Made by a program: the position numbers and the translations under genes
Shown: positions 32,329 through 44,500 of the stretch, piece after piece
Numbering within the stretch: the stretch's first letter is position 1
Layout of the letters: every line of letters begins with the position of its first letter
Notes under the pieces: model-generated
The model's database searches: none
Seen by the model: only the letters and a program-made list of their open reading frames with translations
Told to the model about the DNA's origin: nothing
From: Toxorhynchites rutilus septentrionalis
Lineage: Eukaryota; Arthropoda; Insecta; Diptera; Culicidae
Length of the DNA stretch: 64,000 bases
Assembly (NCBI RefSeq): GCF_029784135.1
Contig: NC_073745.1
Coordinates: 244,431,624 to 244,495,623 of the forward strand
Direction of reading: 5' to 3'

Positions 32329-33110
32329 CTAGCTGACCCGGCAAACTTCGTCTCGCTCAAAATTTGATTTTCGTTATCAATACCTTCAAACATTCACGTT
32401 TTCTTACTGAGCGCAAGTTCATGAGTCCAATCGCAGAACTGTTCATTGATCGATCTTCTAATCGACCCCTTTAAATTTACCTTTTACTAAAAAATTCCTA
32501 GTACTTCTACCAAAACTCATCATTAAAATATCAGATTATTTTATGACACAATTCTCGTTCAAGATTTTTCAAGCGCTTGCAAATAACATGTTTCTCCGTT
32601 ACATGGAATATATGTTTTATACAGAAATTATGATAGAATAAAGACAGACCCCTCCTCTCTTCTCCCCTTAGAGAGGGGGAGGAGTGTACATTCACCATAG
32701 AAACCTTTCGTGTCCCCTTAAATCTTCACATGCCAAATTTGGCTCCATTTGCTTGATTAGTTTTCGAGTTATGTAGAAATTTGTTTTTCATTTGTATGGC
32801 AGCCCCCCCTAAGAGAAGGGGGAGGAGTATCTAACCACCATAGAATCATTTATTGCACTCTAAAACCTCTATATGCTTAATTTGGTTGCATTTGCTTGAT
32901 TAGTTCTCGAGTAATGTAGAAATTTGTGTTTCATTTGTATGACAGCACCGCCACCCTCCTCCCCCCTAGAAGAAGAAAGAGAAGGAGTATCTAACCACCG
33001 TAAAAATATTTATTGCACCCTAAAACCTTCGCATGCCACATTTGATTTCATTGGCTTGATTAATTCTCGAGTAATGCAGAAATTTGCGTTTCATTTGTCT
33101 GATGGTCCGG
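32329..33110 (-). mobile_element. Helitron-like element, 5'-truncated
   Basis: The 3' terminus appears reversed at the left as ctagctgacccggcaaactt. Inside are tttgcttgattagtt and C-rich subrepeats as in the full copy. The (gtct)n 5' end is missing. Confidence 0.65.
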
Positions 33111-33179
33111 AAAACATTTTTACCCTTTTTTCCTAAAATCGCATAGTCGCATAGATCTAGTCTAGTCGCATAGAAATAT

Positions 33180-33590
33180 TGAACGAAGACTGAAAACATG
33201 TTAACTTTGAGAAGTCATAACTCAAAAATGAATGAAAACACATGTTTTCCGATATGTTGTGTAAAAAAATCTCAGATTTTCAGGAAAACATTAAATAAAA
33301 TATAGCGACCTTGGTCTCGAGACCATGTTGACTATACAAATGAAATACAATCAATGATCACGAGAACAAAACCCATTTATTGCGAGTGTAGTACTTTTTA
33401 TCGAAAAAAAACCAGATAATTGACTTTAATTTGATTTGTTGATCACCTAATCAAGTATTTCAGAAGTTATGAACTAAAAAAAAGATATTTTTGAAAAAAA
33501 ATGGGAAAAACTGATTTTTGGACCACCCTAAAACCGAAATGGTCACCCTAACGAAAAAATAAAAAAAATACGGGTATAATATTTTGCGAT
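33180..33590. repeat. Dispersed repeat R2, copy 1
   Basis: gatatgttgtgtaaaaaaat, cttggtctcgagaccatg and caatcaatgatcacg also occur, diverged, at about 63730-63860 near the window end. Non-coding. Confidence 0.5.
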
Positions 33591-33599
33591 GAGAAACAA

Positions 33600-34480
33600 A
33601 ACTATCACTTTTCACGAAATTCTGGGAAACAATATATCGGTTTGTCATGGAATGGCAATACATGTGTGTTGCGTCAAAATGACGCGTGTTCGTAGAGATA
33701 GGTATATAAGAAACGTCCGTAAACCTAGCATCATCGAATCATCAAAAATGATCGCAAAAAATTTGAAAATGTGTATTTGTTTTTCTCAAAAATATGTTCC
33801 AATTTCTGGAAAAATATATGTATATATGAATAGCCCATACAATAATTACAAATCATTCATACATGGGAAGAAAGGTACTGCTACGGGTAACAACAACCGA
33901 ACAACAACTCTTTCATGTTTTATTAGAAAAATACTACTAATGTTGAACTCGTAACATTTTTAAATTATTGCGATTGACATGTTCTACTAACATTTTTCTA
34001 TTTAGAAACTTGTCGAGAACATGTCAAACGCGAGCATTTACACATAAAAATATTACGATGTTGGTTTTTTGCAAAACTTTGTCGAATACACTACATTCAT
34101 ATCATGACTTTAAACGAAATAAGGATTTTTTTTTTCAAAGAAAACATGAAAAAGTTGTTATTAGAAAACTTTTTCCCTGTTAAAGTATCCATCTTCCGAT
34201 GTATGGGTGACTTGTTGGAAATTGTAAGCATAAATTGTATTTTTTGTTTGTAAATTCCTTTTTTTTTAATTTTAAAACAATACCTTTTTAAGAAAAATGA
34301 TTTTAATTTTTTTTCAGATTGACGTTTTTAATGAAAACCGGAACAATTTCCTACATATTATATTTTTTATCATAATTTTGTAGGTATCATTGTTTTCGGG
34401 TTATAAACTTTTGTATAAAATTAAGAAAACAAATTTTGGCCATTACCAGAAAAAGGTAGTCTAATTTATTTTTGAAAATT
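33600..34480 (-). repeat. Dispersed repeat R1, inverted copy
   Basis: catcttccgatgtatgggtg and acttgttggaaattgtaag are the reverse complement of the 30030-30075 block. A second shorter relative lies near 33820-33880 in direct orientation. Confidence 0.55.
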
Positions 34481-34999
34481 TCAAGTATACAAAATTGCTT
34501 AAATGATCAATTTCTTCACAACCACGCGCGTGCCGATGAAGGCAATACATTTTTTCCAACAATCCAGTCATCGAAACACTTCTTATACAGTGATGCTTCT
34601 GAATCCGGACGCTTTTTCATTACATTCAATATCATGCCAAAACCATGACATTTTTTGCATGTTGAATTAATGTGACTGATAGTTACTATTGTGCCAATTT
34701 AGTTTGATGTCAAACATAGTACCTAGCTGTTAACAAAAAAAAATGTAAAAAATCAAAAATCAATGTGAATTTCACAAACCCATGTCCGGAATAAAGAGAA
34801 CATTCAGAAAATGATTTTAAATCCGGACGGTCAAAGTTGACGATTAAATTTCTCATTGAATGAGTTGCATAAGGGTATGTTAGAAGTCTTAGTATGAAGT
34901 ATGGATTGTGGAGCAAAGATCCGGGAAACTGCAAAACTCTTCGGCATACAGGATGGGGCCGATTCTATGACCCTTTTGTATGTACGTGGGTAACTTTGT

Positions 35000-36516
35000 A
35001 ACTTTGTCTGTAGCGCTGTCCCACATCAATAGAAATTTAACCCCCTTTCTGTTGACCGATTAACCGATCTGAAATTTGGAACACACCTTTATCTCTGCAG
35101 CCATTATAAAACTGCGTATTTCATGATCTTGAAAATCCAAAATGGCGGATTTCATATTTTCTCTAAATCCCATTAATATGGGTATCAAACGAAAGGGCCT
35201 GATAAGTAGAATGCAATTATTGATGAAAAATTGAAATCCAAGATGGCGGCCGCTACAAAATGGCGCATTACATATTCCCTCAGAACCCCATCAATATGAG
35301 TGTCAAATGAAAGGACTTGATTAGTAGAGTACAATTATTGATGAAAAACGTAAATCCAAGATGGCAGTCGCTACAAAATGGTAGAATACATATTTTCTCA
35401 GAGCTCTATCAATATGGGTATCAAACGAAAGGGATTGACTAGTAAAACACAGTTATTTATGAAGAATGCAAATCCAAAATGGTCGCCACCACAAAATGGT
35501 GTCATATATTTTTTTTCAAAACTGCATCAATATGTGTATCAAATGAAAGGTCTTGAATATTAGAACATAGTTATTTATGAAAAATGCTAATCCAAAATGA
35601 GCCACGTCAAATTTCCATTATCTACAGTTAGTTGTTTCGTTACATGCCCCACGACTATATTTTAGTCTCATCAATGCCCTAGATTAATAAAGAAAGAGGT
35701 GTGATAACTACTAACTGCTACTTGTGTAATTATTTTATAGCTTTGAGTGACATCTTTATTATTATTATGTTTAATCATAATGAGACCGTTGAACTCAAAA
35801 AGTGTTTTCATCTTATTTTATTTTTTAGTTTTTAGTAAATTATATGTATCATTAGTATATTTTTCTACAATAAAACCATTCATCAACTTCTTTAAAATTT
35901 TTGATTTGAATTTTTCATAAATAACCGTGCTCTACTAGTCAATCTCTTTCGTTTGATACTCATATTGATGGGGTTTTGAGAGAATATGCAATCCTCCATT
36001 TTGTAGTGGCCGTATTCTATTAGTCAATCCCTTTCATTCAATACCCATATTGATGGGGTTTTTAAAAAAAATGGCGCCATCTTGTAGTGGCGGCCATTTT
36101 GGATTTCCATTTTTCATGAATAGCAGTCTAGGGTTCTGAGGGAATATGTAATGCGCCATTTTGTAGCGGCCGCCATCTTGGATTTACATTTTTCATAAAT
36201 TACTGTATTCTACTAATCAAACCCTTTCATTTGAGGGGCTTAGAATGAAAGGGGTGTAAGTGATTTGATCGATTTCTCTACATCGACTCTCTCTTTTGGT
36301 CATAGCTTAGCCTCAAATACATTCCCAGCTGTATTTGACAATGTGGAAGATAGGTCAGAACCTCACCTATCAGATTCTATAGCAAACTTAAATTGGAACG
36401 TTTTTACAATTGAGTTATTAACTAAAGAAAAAGTTGATGAAGAGAAATCGATCAAGTCACTTACACCCCTTGCATTCTAAGCCCCTCATTTGATACCCAT
36501 ATTGATAGAATTTTGA

Positions 36517-36562
<46 letters not shown>

Positions 36563-36610
36563 TGTAGTGGTCATCTTGTGAAAACACAATGAATAATTGA
36601 ATTAATAAAA
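35000..36610. repeat. Inverted arms of 118-bp tandem repeats (foldback-like)
   Basis: On the left arm, copies start near 35236, 35354, 35472 and 35590, exactly 118 bp apart, each with aatccaagatggc, a tacaaaatgg word and atcaatatgggtatcaaacg. The right arm (about 35930-36600) has the same unit in opposite orientation, broken by a MITE and a (TA)n run at about 36519-36560. Non-coding. Confidence 0.75.
36235..36485. mobile_element. hAT-like MITE with 8-bp duplication
   Basis: The terminal inverted repeats are about 50 bp (ggggcttagaatg, then aaggggtgtaagtga and ttgatcgatttctct). The direct duplication TCATTTGA is at 36227-36234 and 36486-36493. The uninterrupted site occurs in sister 118-bp units. 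An 8-bp duplication fits hAT. The open frame through it (36265-36480) is incidental. Confidence 0.85.
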
Positions 36611-37360
36611 CACTTTTGTACCAAATGTGTTTTCATTTAGTTCCGCAACTTATGACACACCCGTTAATAATTTCTACAATGATTAATAAATCATTTCTCT
36701 CAAAGAATTGCAAAGAAAACACGTACCCGGATTTAGAAGCAAATGTGTCCGGATTTCAAAGCATGATTAAAAAAGTGTCCGGATTTAAAATCACGACAAC
36801 AAATTTCAAATTTTGAACAAATTTAACATGATTTAATGGAATTCTGTGATTCATAACCGAGATAAAGCCCTTCTAATTATATAGGAATACTAATTTTACA
36901 TGCTATGATATGTCAATATTTTTAGTAGTTAAAATTATATTCGTAAGCGTTTAAGCGTCCGGATTTCGATGCATTGCTATAACTGTATCCAGGAATTGCC
37001 TCAGTTGAAGCAGCAAATTCGTTTTTATGTCTTCAATGTTGTCAAAACGGGTTCAAGAAGCGATAATTTGAATTTTGGAAATGGGAAAAAGTCACATCCC
37101 TGTCGTCAGTAATTGTGCTTTGGATTAACGTGAGATCAGAATTAAATCGTTTGAATCGTTAGAAATGTTGCAAAAAGTGGTTGCAACATTTTTGAGATTA
37201 TTGTAAAATCTTGAACATTCAGACCGACCTCAGATTTGAAGAGTTTTAAACACATTATTTCATATTTACCCAGATACCCCCCCGAACTTAAATCTTAACA
37301 TAAATTTCATTTAATTATATCGCACAAGAATGGTGAATCATTACTTTCCCAAAAACGAAT

Positions 37361-37491
37361 AACAATGCCAACCAATACCAACATTTATAATCCATGATCC
37401 ATCGTCAGTGAATATTGCTGTCTTTGCCCACTGAGTAATTTTCACTGGCGATGGATCATGTATTATGAATGTTGGTATTGAGCATTGTTAT
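37361..37491. mobile_element. Small MITE, inverted repeat of about 45 bp
   Basis: caataccaacatttataatc and catgatccatcgtcagtgaa return inverted as ttcactggcgatggatcatg and gaatgttggtattg. TA may flank it. Non-coding. Bases 36988-37360 hold nothing recognised. Confidence 0.65.
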
Positions 37492-38090
37492 ACCCACTGC
37501 TAATTCTATATGCACGACTTTATTTGACTGAGACATTCTCATCATGTATCTTATGCGTCACATAAAACTGGATTTTCTCAAGAGATTCCTTTTTTTTCAT
37601 TGCCGCTGCTAACTCTCATTCGGACTTCGGACAGCCAAACTACGATGCAAATGATCCGTTAACGGGTCTGATCTTGTTTTCAGATGATTTGCTTTTTACA
37701 CGTTTCAGGAAGCATTCGACATAGTGGTATTTAAGCAGATGGTTCATTGGTTGTTCGGTTACCGTCAGCGAGTTGCTACCGGTGTTCTTGGCAAGATCTT
37801 GATTAGTTCGCACTCATTCAACGAGTTGGAAGGATACCGATGTCGATTCGTTGAAAGGTTTCACAAACTGAGTGCGATTGAAATTAACGATAAAAGTGAT
37901 GAGAATTATTTTGAACTTCATATTTAATACATGTTCAAGGATGCTGACGTCTGACTTCTTGAACACATAATGTTCCTGTTTATCATAATTTTTCTGCACA
38001 AAAATTACTAGTGCGAAAATTGTTTGTATACATAATTTTGTATAACTTTAGGAAATGTATTGTATCAAAACTATCCACTTAACAATTATT
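37492..38090 (+). other. Unassigned; short open frame after an acceptor-like site
   Basis: ttttacacgtttcag near 37710 looks like a splice acceptor and is followed by an open frame to 37927 (MVHWLFGYRQRVATGVLGK and later). I do not recognise the peptide and no donor partner was found. Confidence 0.3.
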
Positions 38091-38099
38091 ACTGTCTAT

Positions 38100-38644
38100 G
38101 GTGACCGGAATAAATCGCCACAGTAAACAACTGCAACTGAAACAACCGCTTAGAAAAAGTGTAGTAGGCTAGAAATATTTGGCGCGGGAAAAACATCATG
38201 TGCCTCACATTTCTATTATAAATTTATTCTCTTGTTCTCGTTTTTCGAAATTTATTCTGAGGACAATGTAATGGGGACGAAGTCCCCATTTGGCGAGGAT
38301 AAGGAATCGAGGCGGCCCATGCCGCCAAGATGACGCAATCCGAGTCCACCGCCGACCCGCCGTCGGAAGCGGCGGTGTCTCGCACGCAAACCTGGGATCC
38401 ACTGATTGCCCGGTTAGTTTGAAACATAGGATACGATCCTTTAGCAATGTCCGACCGAGCTCTAGCGAGCGTCGGACGGTATACGTCTGCCCGGGGCGTT
38501 ACGTTTGCCTGGGGCGATACGTTTGCCCGGTTAATTCTTGTTTTGAAATACAATACCGCGCCACAATATTTATAGCCTACTACACATTTTATAAGCGGTG
38601 GTTTCTGTTGCAGTCGTTTTCTGTGGCGATTTATTCCGGGAACC
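38100..38644. mobile_element. Mutator-like short element with 9-bp duplication
   Basis: Terminal inverted repeats of about 90 bp (ccggaataaatcgccacag, later tgtagtaggct) are flanked by ACTGTCTAT at 38091-38099 and 38645-38653. Long inverted repeats with a 9-bp duplication are characteristic of Mutator-like elements. The core is GC-rich and has a short tandem motif (acgtttgccnggggcg). No transposase. Part of the core also occurs at 12110-12200. Confidence 0.8.
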
Positions 38645-38832
38645 ACTGTCTATATAGATGTAATTGTTTCCAGATCTCAGTTCTGATATAGTACAATCAA
38701 TGGATTCACGTGTACTTTTTAATGATGTCACCATCAACGATTCTACATTTCTCTCAACATGAATTGGCTATTGGCTTTTTTGGCACTTGGTGCGCTTTTT
38801 GAGCTCTTTGTTTGCGCCCTGTGAGCATTGTA

Positions 38833-40126
38833 AAGGGTGTGTCACATCAAATTGCATCACGGAAAAAACGCTGTAGAAATTCGCCCAGTAGACCGATCCT
38901 CTTGAAAATTTTAGACAGTAAAATAAAAACTATTAAACAACTTTTGGCATTTTCTTTTTATTCATACTTCGAGCCCAAGCCCGTATGCTCGCACCTTCCT
39001 TTTTACCCCGTCCATAAGGTTCTGTACAACGTCAGGTTGTAGTTTTTTTTGAACAGAAATCCATTTTTTCTTGAAGTCCGCCTCCGATTTCACAACTTTT
39101 GGGTTCTTCCGGAGGGCCTGCTTCATAATCGCCCAATATTTCTCTATTGGGCGAAGCTCCGGCGCGTTGGACGGGTTCATTTCCTTTGGCACGAAGGTGA
39201 CCCCGTTGGCTTCGTACCACTCCAACACATCTTTTGAATAGTGGCACGAAGCGAGATCCGGCCAGAAGATGGTCGGGCCCTCGTGCTGCTTCAATAGTGG
39301 TAGTAAGCGCTTCTGTAGGCACTCCTTAAGGTAAACCTGCCCGTTTACCGTGCCGGTCATCACGAAGGGGGCGCTCCGCTTTCCGTAAGAGCAGATCGCT
39401 TGCCACACCATGTACTTTTTGGCAAACTTGGATAGTTTCTGCTTGCGAATCTCCTCCGGAACGCTGAATTTGTCCTCTGCGGAGAACAAGGACAGGCCCG
39501 GCAGCTGACGAAAGTCCGCTTTGACGTAGGTTTCGTCGTCCATTACCAAGCAATGCGGCTTCGTCAGCATTTCGGTGTACAGCTTCCGGGCTCGCGTCTT
39601 CCCCACCATGTTTTGCCTTTCGTCGCGGTTAGGAGCCTTCTGAACCTTGTATGTACGCAGGCCCTCCCGCTGCTTGGTCCGCTGGACGAATGAACTTGAC
39701 AAATTCAGCTTATTGGCGACATCCCGGACCGAACTTCTCGGATCACGTCTAAACTGCTTAACTACGCGCTTGTGATCTTTTTCACTGACGGTGCATCCAT
39801 TTTTGCCGTTCTTCACCTTCCGGTCGATGGTTAGGTTCTCGAAGTATCGTTTTAGTACTCTGCTGACCGTGGATTGGACGTTTCCCAGCATCTTACCGAT
39901 GTCCCGATGTGACAACTCCGGATTCTCGAAATAAGTGAACAGGATTAATTCACGTCGCTCTTTTTCGACGACATTTTTCCAAATTTACGAAAAATTGACA
40001 GTGAAGCATGGCCAACGTGATCTATAGACTCTTATCTGATTATAAGCGAAAGCTGAAGATATAATTCCTAAAAATTAAATTTCTACAGCGTTTTTTCCGT
40101 GATGCAATTTGATGTGACACACCCTT
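38833..40126 (-). mobile_element. DD37E Tc1/mariner element, nearly intact
   Basis: Perfect 49-bp terminal inverted repeats (aagggtgtgtcacatcaaat onward) with TA at 38831-38832 and 40127-40128; length 1294 bp. The identical ends suggest recent insertion. The single transposase gene is on -. Confidence 0.93.
38962..39915 (-). CDS. DD37E transposase, no in-frame ATG at the start
   Basis: The open frame runs from LSHRDIGKMLGNVQSTVSRV (helix-turn-helix) through DHKRVVKQFRRDPRSSVRD (second helix-turn-helix). The catalytic part shows VMDDETYVKADF (first Asp), FWPDLASCHYSKD (second Asp) and LRPIEKYW, with Glu exactly 37 residues after the second Asp. This spacing is that of the mosquito ITmD37E group. 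The 39915 codon is TTG; the frame extends upstream (ERRELILFTYFENPE) without ATG, while an ATG just before lies one frame off. A single-base change there may have inactivated an otherwise complete gene. The enzyme would cut at the terminal repeats and insert at TA. Confidence 0.9.
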   Translation of the reverse strand: MSHRDIGKMLGNVQSTVSRVLKRYFENLTIDRKVKNGKNGCTVSEKDHKRVVKQFRRDPRSSVRDVANKLNLSSSFVQRTKQREGLRTYKVQKAPNRDERQNMVGKTRARKLYTEMLTKPHCLVMDDETYVKADFRQLPGLSLFSAEDKFSVPEEIRKQKLSKFAKKYMVWQAICSYGKRSAPFVMTGTVNGQVYLKECLQKRLLPLLKQHEGPTIFWPDLASCHYSKDVLEWYEANGVTFVPKEMNPSNAPELRPIEKYWAIMKQALRKNPKVVKSEADFKKKWISVQKKLQPDVVQNLMDGVKRKVRAYGLGLEV

Positions 40127-40129
40127 TAT

Positions 40130-41930
40130 ATACTGAAGCTGCAAGGATTAATGAAATTACGAATAAATATATGAACAAAAAAACAAGTAGGTTAACACAC
40201 TGGCGAAAAAACAAGGTAAAACCATCCTAATTGTTTCCTTTCTTTTTTCACTGTGGGCATTTCGCACTCAGGATTACTCACTTCCCGGATGGAATGCAAA
40301 GTGCCTCAATAACTCGCACTTTTTAGGCTAGCAAAAAAAATCGTTGTTCCAGCTACTCGTCGTGAGGCTCGGGGTGAAGTTTCAAGTGCAAGCTCTGAAA
40401 GACACCGCATTGTCGCGCTCTTTTCGCACCTACTTACGGCTTCCTCGGGGGCAAACAATCGCGATCCTCAACGGGTCCGCCAGCTTAGAACAGTACGGAA
40501 TACGCATTAGAAGTCCGCATGTAAACCGATCAATCTCGGTTAAATATGAGTGACATTCGAGGACGACGAATCAAAGCGGACATCGTAAAGTGGCACGTGG
40601 CCTTCTTACCGGTGGCAGTAAAACACAGAAAGGAGATTAATCTAGTTCATGTCTCATTGTGGAGCAGCGGATTTTTGCGCATCTCGAAGCGCTCGCTTTG
40701 GAGCTATGGGTTTCGAAAGTGAGAAGACCTCCCGCCGTCTCGGTGGATGATATTGCAACTGAGCTAGTCTAAAGTAATATTTTATTACAATCATAACGCT
40801 GACTTGCGAAAACGCAAACCGGTTTGCGATTTCATCCTATGACTTCATCGTGGCCAATGAGGCTTCTTGGTTTGTTTTGATTTTGTTTTAATCTAGTGGT
40901 GGGGAACGGTTCCAGAGAATTTTGGATGCATCTTCCGAGAATTGATAAAACCTTCTAGCATCGTTTCAACTTTCGCACCGAAGATGCTGCGCGAAGCGAA
41001 AGGTAAATCCGAACCCGTTCCCACGCAGCAGGCTGTCCGTTTCGTGTTTGCAAAACCTACCCAACCGTATGATAAAATCAATGATCCACACGTACCTGGG
41101 TCCCGCTTTGTTGCACATACCTCGCTGCAATTGACGTTCGCCAAGATCCGTCGTATTAGCCTACACGCGAGCTCAGTGAGTGAACCGTTCCGAAATAGCA
41201 AAAAACGATTACTTGGCGGACCGTCTCTGTGCTAATTCAACAATTTGGTTAATAATACGTGAGGTGCATCGTAGAAGTGCTTTTGGCCGTGGTTTATGAT
41301 AAGGCGGATTATTTTTCGTTTATTGCATTGGAGGGGGCATCGCTCGGTGAGAGGATTTAGTAAGCGACTGCTATATTGGTTTGGGAGCGTAGTTTTGCTT
41401 TTTATTGTTTGTTCACCAACAGTTGGAGGTTAATCATCGTAACCATCATCACCCGGTTTGATTCTGTTGATCCTAGGCATCATAAGTTGAGAGTTATTCA
41501 ACAAGACTTTGTCTGCTTTGTAACTACAGTTACCAATGAGCGTGAGTGCGTTGAACTCCCGAACTATCAACTCTTGTATCAATAAACGGAAAACTCCTCT
41601 ATTACTGATTAATCGAAATTGTCTGTTGTCTCACAACTACTATATGCACGTATAATCGGAAGGCAAAGTGGATCATCAACATTCTTGATGACTTGTTTAG
41701 CTAATGGATGTGTGGGATTGCTTGAAACTGAAGCTCATCATTAGCATATTGTGCCGCAGGTGGTGAACAGATGCTCAGAGTGATTCGGAAACCTACCTGA
41801 ACAAAAGTAACATAGCGACAAATATATATTAATCATTCTTAAATAAAGTATCAGTAGCAGATGTTCTATTTGGTTATGAATTCGAACAATGGATTTTAAA
41901 TATACAAAATATTTCGTTCATATTATAGCG
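40130..41930. other. Unassigned region with GC-richer patches
   Basis: Between 40340 and 41240 there are open frames on both strands (40344-40553 +, 40942-41235 +, 40893-41201 -), but none has recognisable motifs or a signal peptide. The sequence looks less repetitive than its surroundings and may be old gene or regulatory DNA. Nothing was recognised at 41240-41930. Confidence 0.35.
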
Positions 41931-42337
41931 GGGCTTGTTGTAATATCACCTATTGAGTTTTTTTAAAGAGCGTATCAGACAATAGTGATCTTCTTTTCAA
42001 GTAATCCCAACCTGGGTCCATTTAATTTTAGATCACACTTTTATCACTTATATACACTCTATCCAACTTCTATAAGACCACCTTGATTCTATATCGTTGC
42101 AACACAAACAGTTAGAAATTCAAAAAAGATATATTCATACATTGTTGAATGCTTATAATAAAGGATATTTAACGTCAATTTCGTTCAAAAGAGTTGTTTG
42201 TTTATTTATTGTGCTTAAATATGATAATTTTAGCTGTCCAGTTTCAATAAGACCATTTCAAAATTCATAAGTATTATCAATGAAAAATTCAAAATGATCG
42301 GCTGATTTACATGTTAATAATTGTCAACCTTGCCATT

Positions 42338-42545
42338 TCAGCTAATAACCTGGAAAATTCGTGTTGAAATACTATTTACCAAATGCTGCTGAACGAATTT
42401 CTCGATATTTTTCCATATTTCCGAAAATACGACCTTGAGCTCTTCAATCGTGTCGTACCGTTTTCCCTCAGTGTAGATTCTGCGTACAAGGATCCCTCTA
42501 AGATTTTCAACAGGATTCAAATCTGGAGAGCCGACCAGTCCAAAA
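42338..42545 (-). pseudogene. Tc1-like transposase C-terminal remnant
   Basis: On - the peptide reads NPVENLRGILVRRIYTEGKR then YDTIEELKVVFSEIW and LVNSISTRIFQVI. This matches the region after the third acidic residue of Tc1 transposases (NPIEN.WG.L, then TIEEL, then LV.S...R). The upstream two-thirds is absent. Sequence near 42225-42260 (tccagtttcaataagaccat) may be part of its end repeats. Confidence 0.75.
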
Positions 42546-42981
42546 AATTAAGTTTTTGATTCTTGCTCAGTTTCCTTGCTGATATGAATAGTAAATCACG
42601 CCAGTATCCGTTGAAACCACCAAGACCACCCTAATTGGACGTTTTTTCATCAGTCAAGAGAAACCTATAAGGTACACCGGGGCAAGTTGAAATTCGGGGT
42701 TAGTTAAAACGGAAATTATACTTTTACTAGGAAAGATGGATTGACGCGATAAAAATATATAAAGTAAACATTATCTTTCCACCCACCTTATGACAGACAT
42801 AACACGAATATTGGAATGCATTAACGCAATCCGCGCCTTTGTTTACTCTTCCTTGTTGTTTTGAAAACTAAATTGAACAATCATTTTCCGTACAGCTCTG
42901 AGCATTTAAACTCACCCCATGTTTTTTCCAACCCTGAGGTAAGTTGAAACCAGTGAAAATCGTTCGTTTTAATCGTTTTAA

Positions 42982-43332
42982 CACGTTCGACGCCCAACGC
43001 GACGTTTTTGAGTTTCTTGCAGAGCCCAACTTGCGATTAAATTATTAATCTAGCAATGTTTGTTTTCAATTGAAGACGAGTTGATGACAATAACACATGC
43101 CAAAGTCATAGTATAAGGGTTTTGCAAAAAACTGCAGTACAAACCATCCGTACTATAAATTAATAAAAAGTATAGTATAAACAGTATAATACTATGGTTA
43201 TGATTTTATTATTTTTCTTCATATCCTATAGTTACATTTAGGTACCTATTCTATCAAATACCTTCTAAAAATCCTACTCAATTCGAGCGAGGAAAGTGTC
43301 ACCCATATCTGGGTGACGGGGCGTCGAAAGAG
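42982..43332. mobile_element. TTAA-flanked MITE (piggyBac-like)
   Basis: TTAA at 42978-42981 and 43333-43336. The ends cacgttcgacgccca and ctctttcgacgcccc (reversed) are imperfect inverted repeats. No coding. The right end of a possible relative is at about 61350. Confidence 0.6.
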
Positions 43333-43339
43333 TTAAACA

Positions 43340-43930
43340 TTGCTGCAGATGCCGGACGTTATTTGTCGATGATTGCTGTATGAATGAATGATAATAAATT
43401 GAAAAAATCAGAATCATTCATACTTCGTTCCTCAGTTTTTTCTACACAATTTATAAAAACACAGACATGATACAAGTAAAATTAGTTAATTTTATAACTA
43501 GGGGTCGTTCAAATATTACGTAACGCATTTATTTTACTATTTTAGACTACCTCTTCCCTACATTACATATCAGCAATTCCAAATGATGTAATTGAGCCTG
43601 TAAAAATAAACGAATTAATAAAAAAAAGTCCAAATGAAATCGTCCTAAAAATGCAGATTTTAACTTGTATTTTTGATTCCAATGAAAGTGTGTATTCCGT
43701 TTGGGTTGGAGGAAATATGAGTTTTTCACAGCAATTGAGAATTTTTTGACTCAAGATACATTACAATTTTCTGCAGATATAAACCAAAAGCACCATCTTG
43801 TTCAATTAGGATCAGATGAATTTCATGCCAACTGGACTGTCCATAGGCAGCTACATCTCAGATTGCAGTAAAACGTGTGTGTGTAAGGATATTGTTCATT
43901 TAGGTAACCTTGCATACTATAAATCTTCAA
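43340..43930. other. No gene; isolated transposon-like terminus
   Basis: aggggtcgttcaaatattac gtaacgc at about 43500 looks like a DNA-transposon end seen in many insects; no partner found. Confidence 0.3.
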
Positions 43931-44500
43931 AAAAGAATTAGACTACTACAAAGATTTTTTCGTAATTTTTTACAAAAATTTTAACTCAAAAACTATAACA
44001 CCTACACCTATTCAGGTCAAAGAATGAAATGTAGGAATATGTTAGAATCTTCATAAAAAATACCAGAAATTTAAAAAATTGAAATTTATTTTTCTCAAAA
44101 ATATTAATAGCCCTTACAATTTCCAACAATTCACACATATATCGGAAGATGAGCTCTTTTACAGGAAAAAGTTTTTCATGTTTTCTTTGAAAAAAATACA
44201 ACTAATTTTAATTTTGTTTAATGTCAAAATAGCGATATAGTGTATTCGTATAAGTTTTGGATTTTAATAAAATATGGACTTTTGTGGAAGATGTCATCTT
44301 TTTTTCTTTTATAGTTTCTGGAATATATGATATTTTTTTTATCGACCCTGCTGAAAAATTAATTTTTGCTCATAATATTTTTGAATGTAAACTAGTCTAC
44401 CGAAAAGCACTAACACATGTACACGCGATGTTCAAATTCCAAGTTTTTGTTGTACACGAACATGCTTTTCGCTAGAGTTCAATGTTCATTCCAAACACGC
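43930..44500 (+). repeat. Dispersed repeat R1, copy 3
   Basis: Shares cccttacaatttccaacaa, atcggaagatgagc and aatagcgatatagtgtattc with the 29.7-31.3-kb copy, in the same orientation and without the rosa-like insertion. Confidence 0.55.

Larger units (their letters stand above)
34588..36985. mobile_element. TA-flanked element with CAGT ends, hosting nested repeats
   Basis: The left end is cagtgatgcttctgaatccg and the right end (inverted) cagttatagcaatgcatcga then aatccggacgc. TA flanks both (34586-34587, 36986-36987). Several tccgga words sit subterminally on both sides in mirrored orientation. No transposase is present. CAGT ends with TA duplication fit the pogo/Tc1-mariner group. Confidence 0.65.

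Noticed and set aside
35130..35600. Regular 118-bp repeats considered as a CRISPR array
   Set aside because: Units are fully repeated without unique spacers, are in a eukaryotic genome and form inverted arms.
36265..36480. 71-residue frame
   Set aside because: Lies wholly inside a MITE with exact ends and target duplication.
40893..41235. Overlapping frames on both strands, Cys-containing peptide on -
   Set aside because: No Cys pattern of a known family, no signal peptide, opposite-strand frames equally open.
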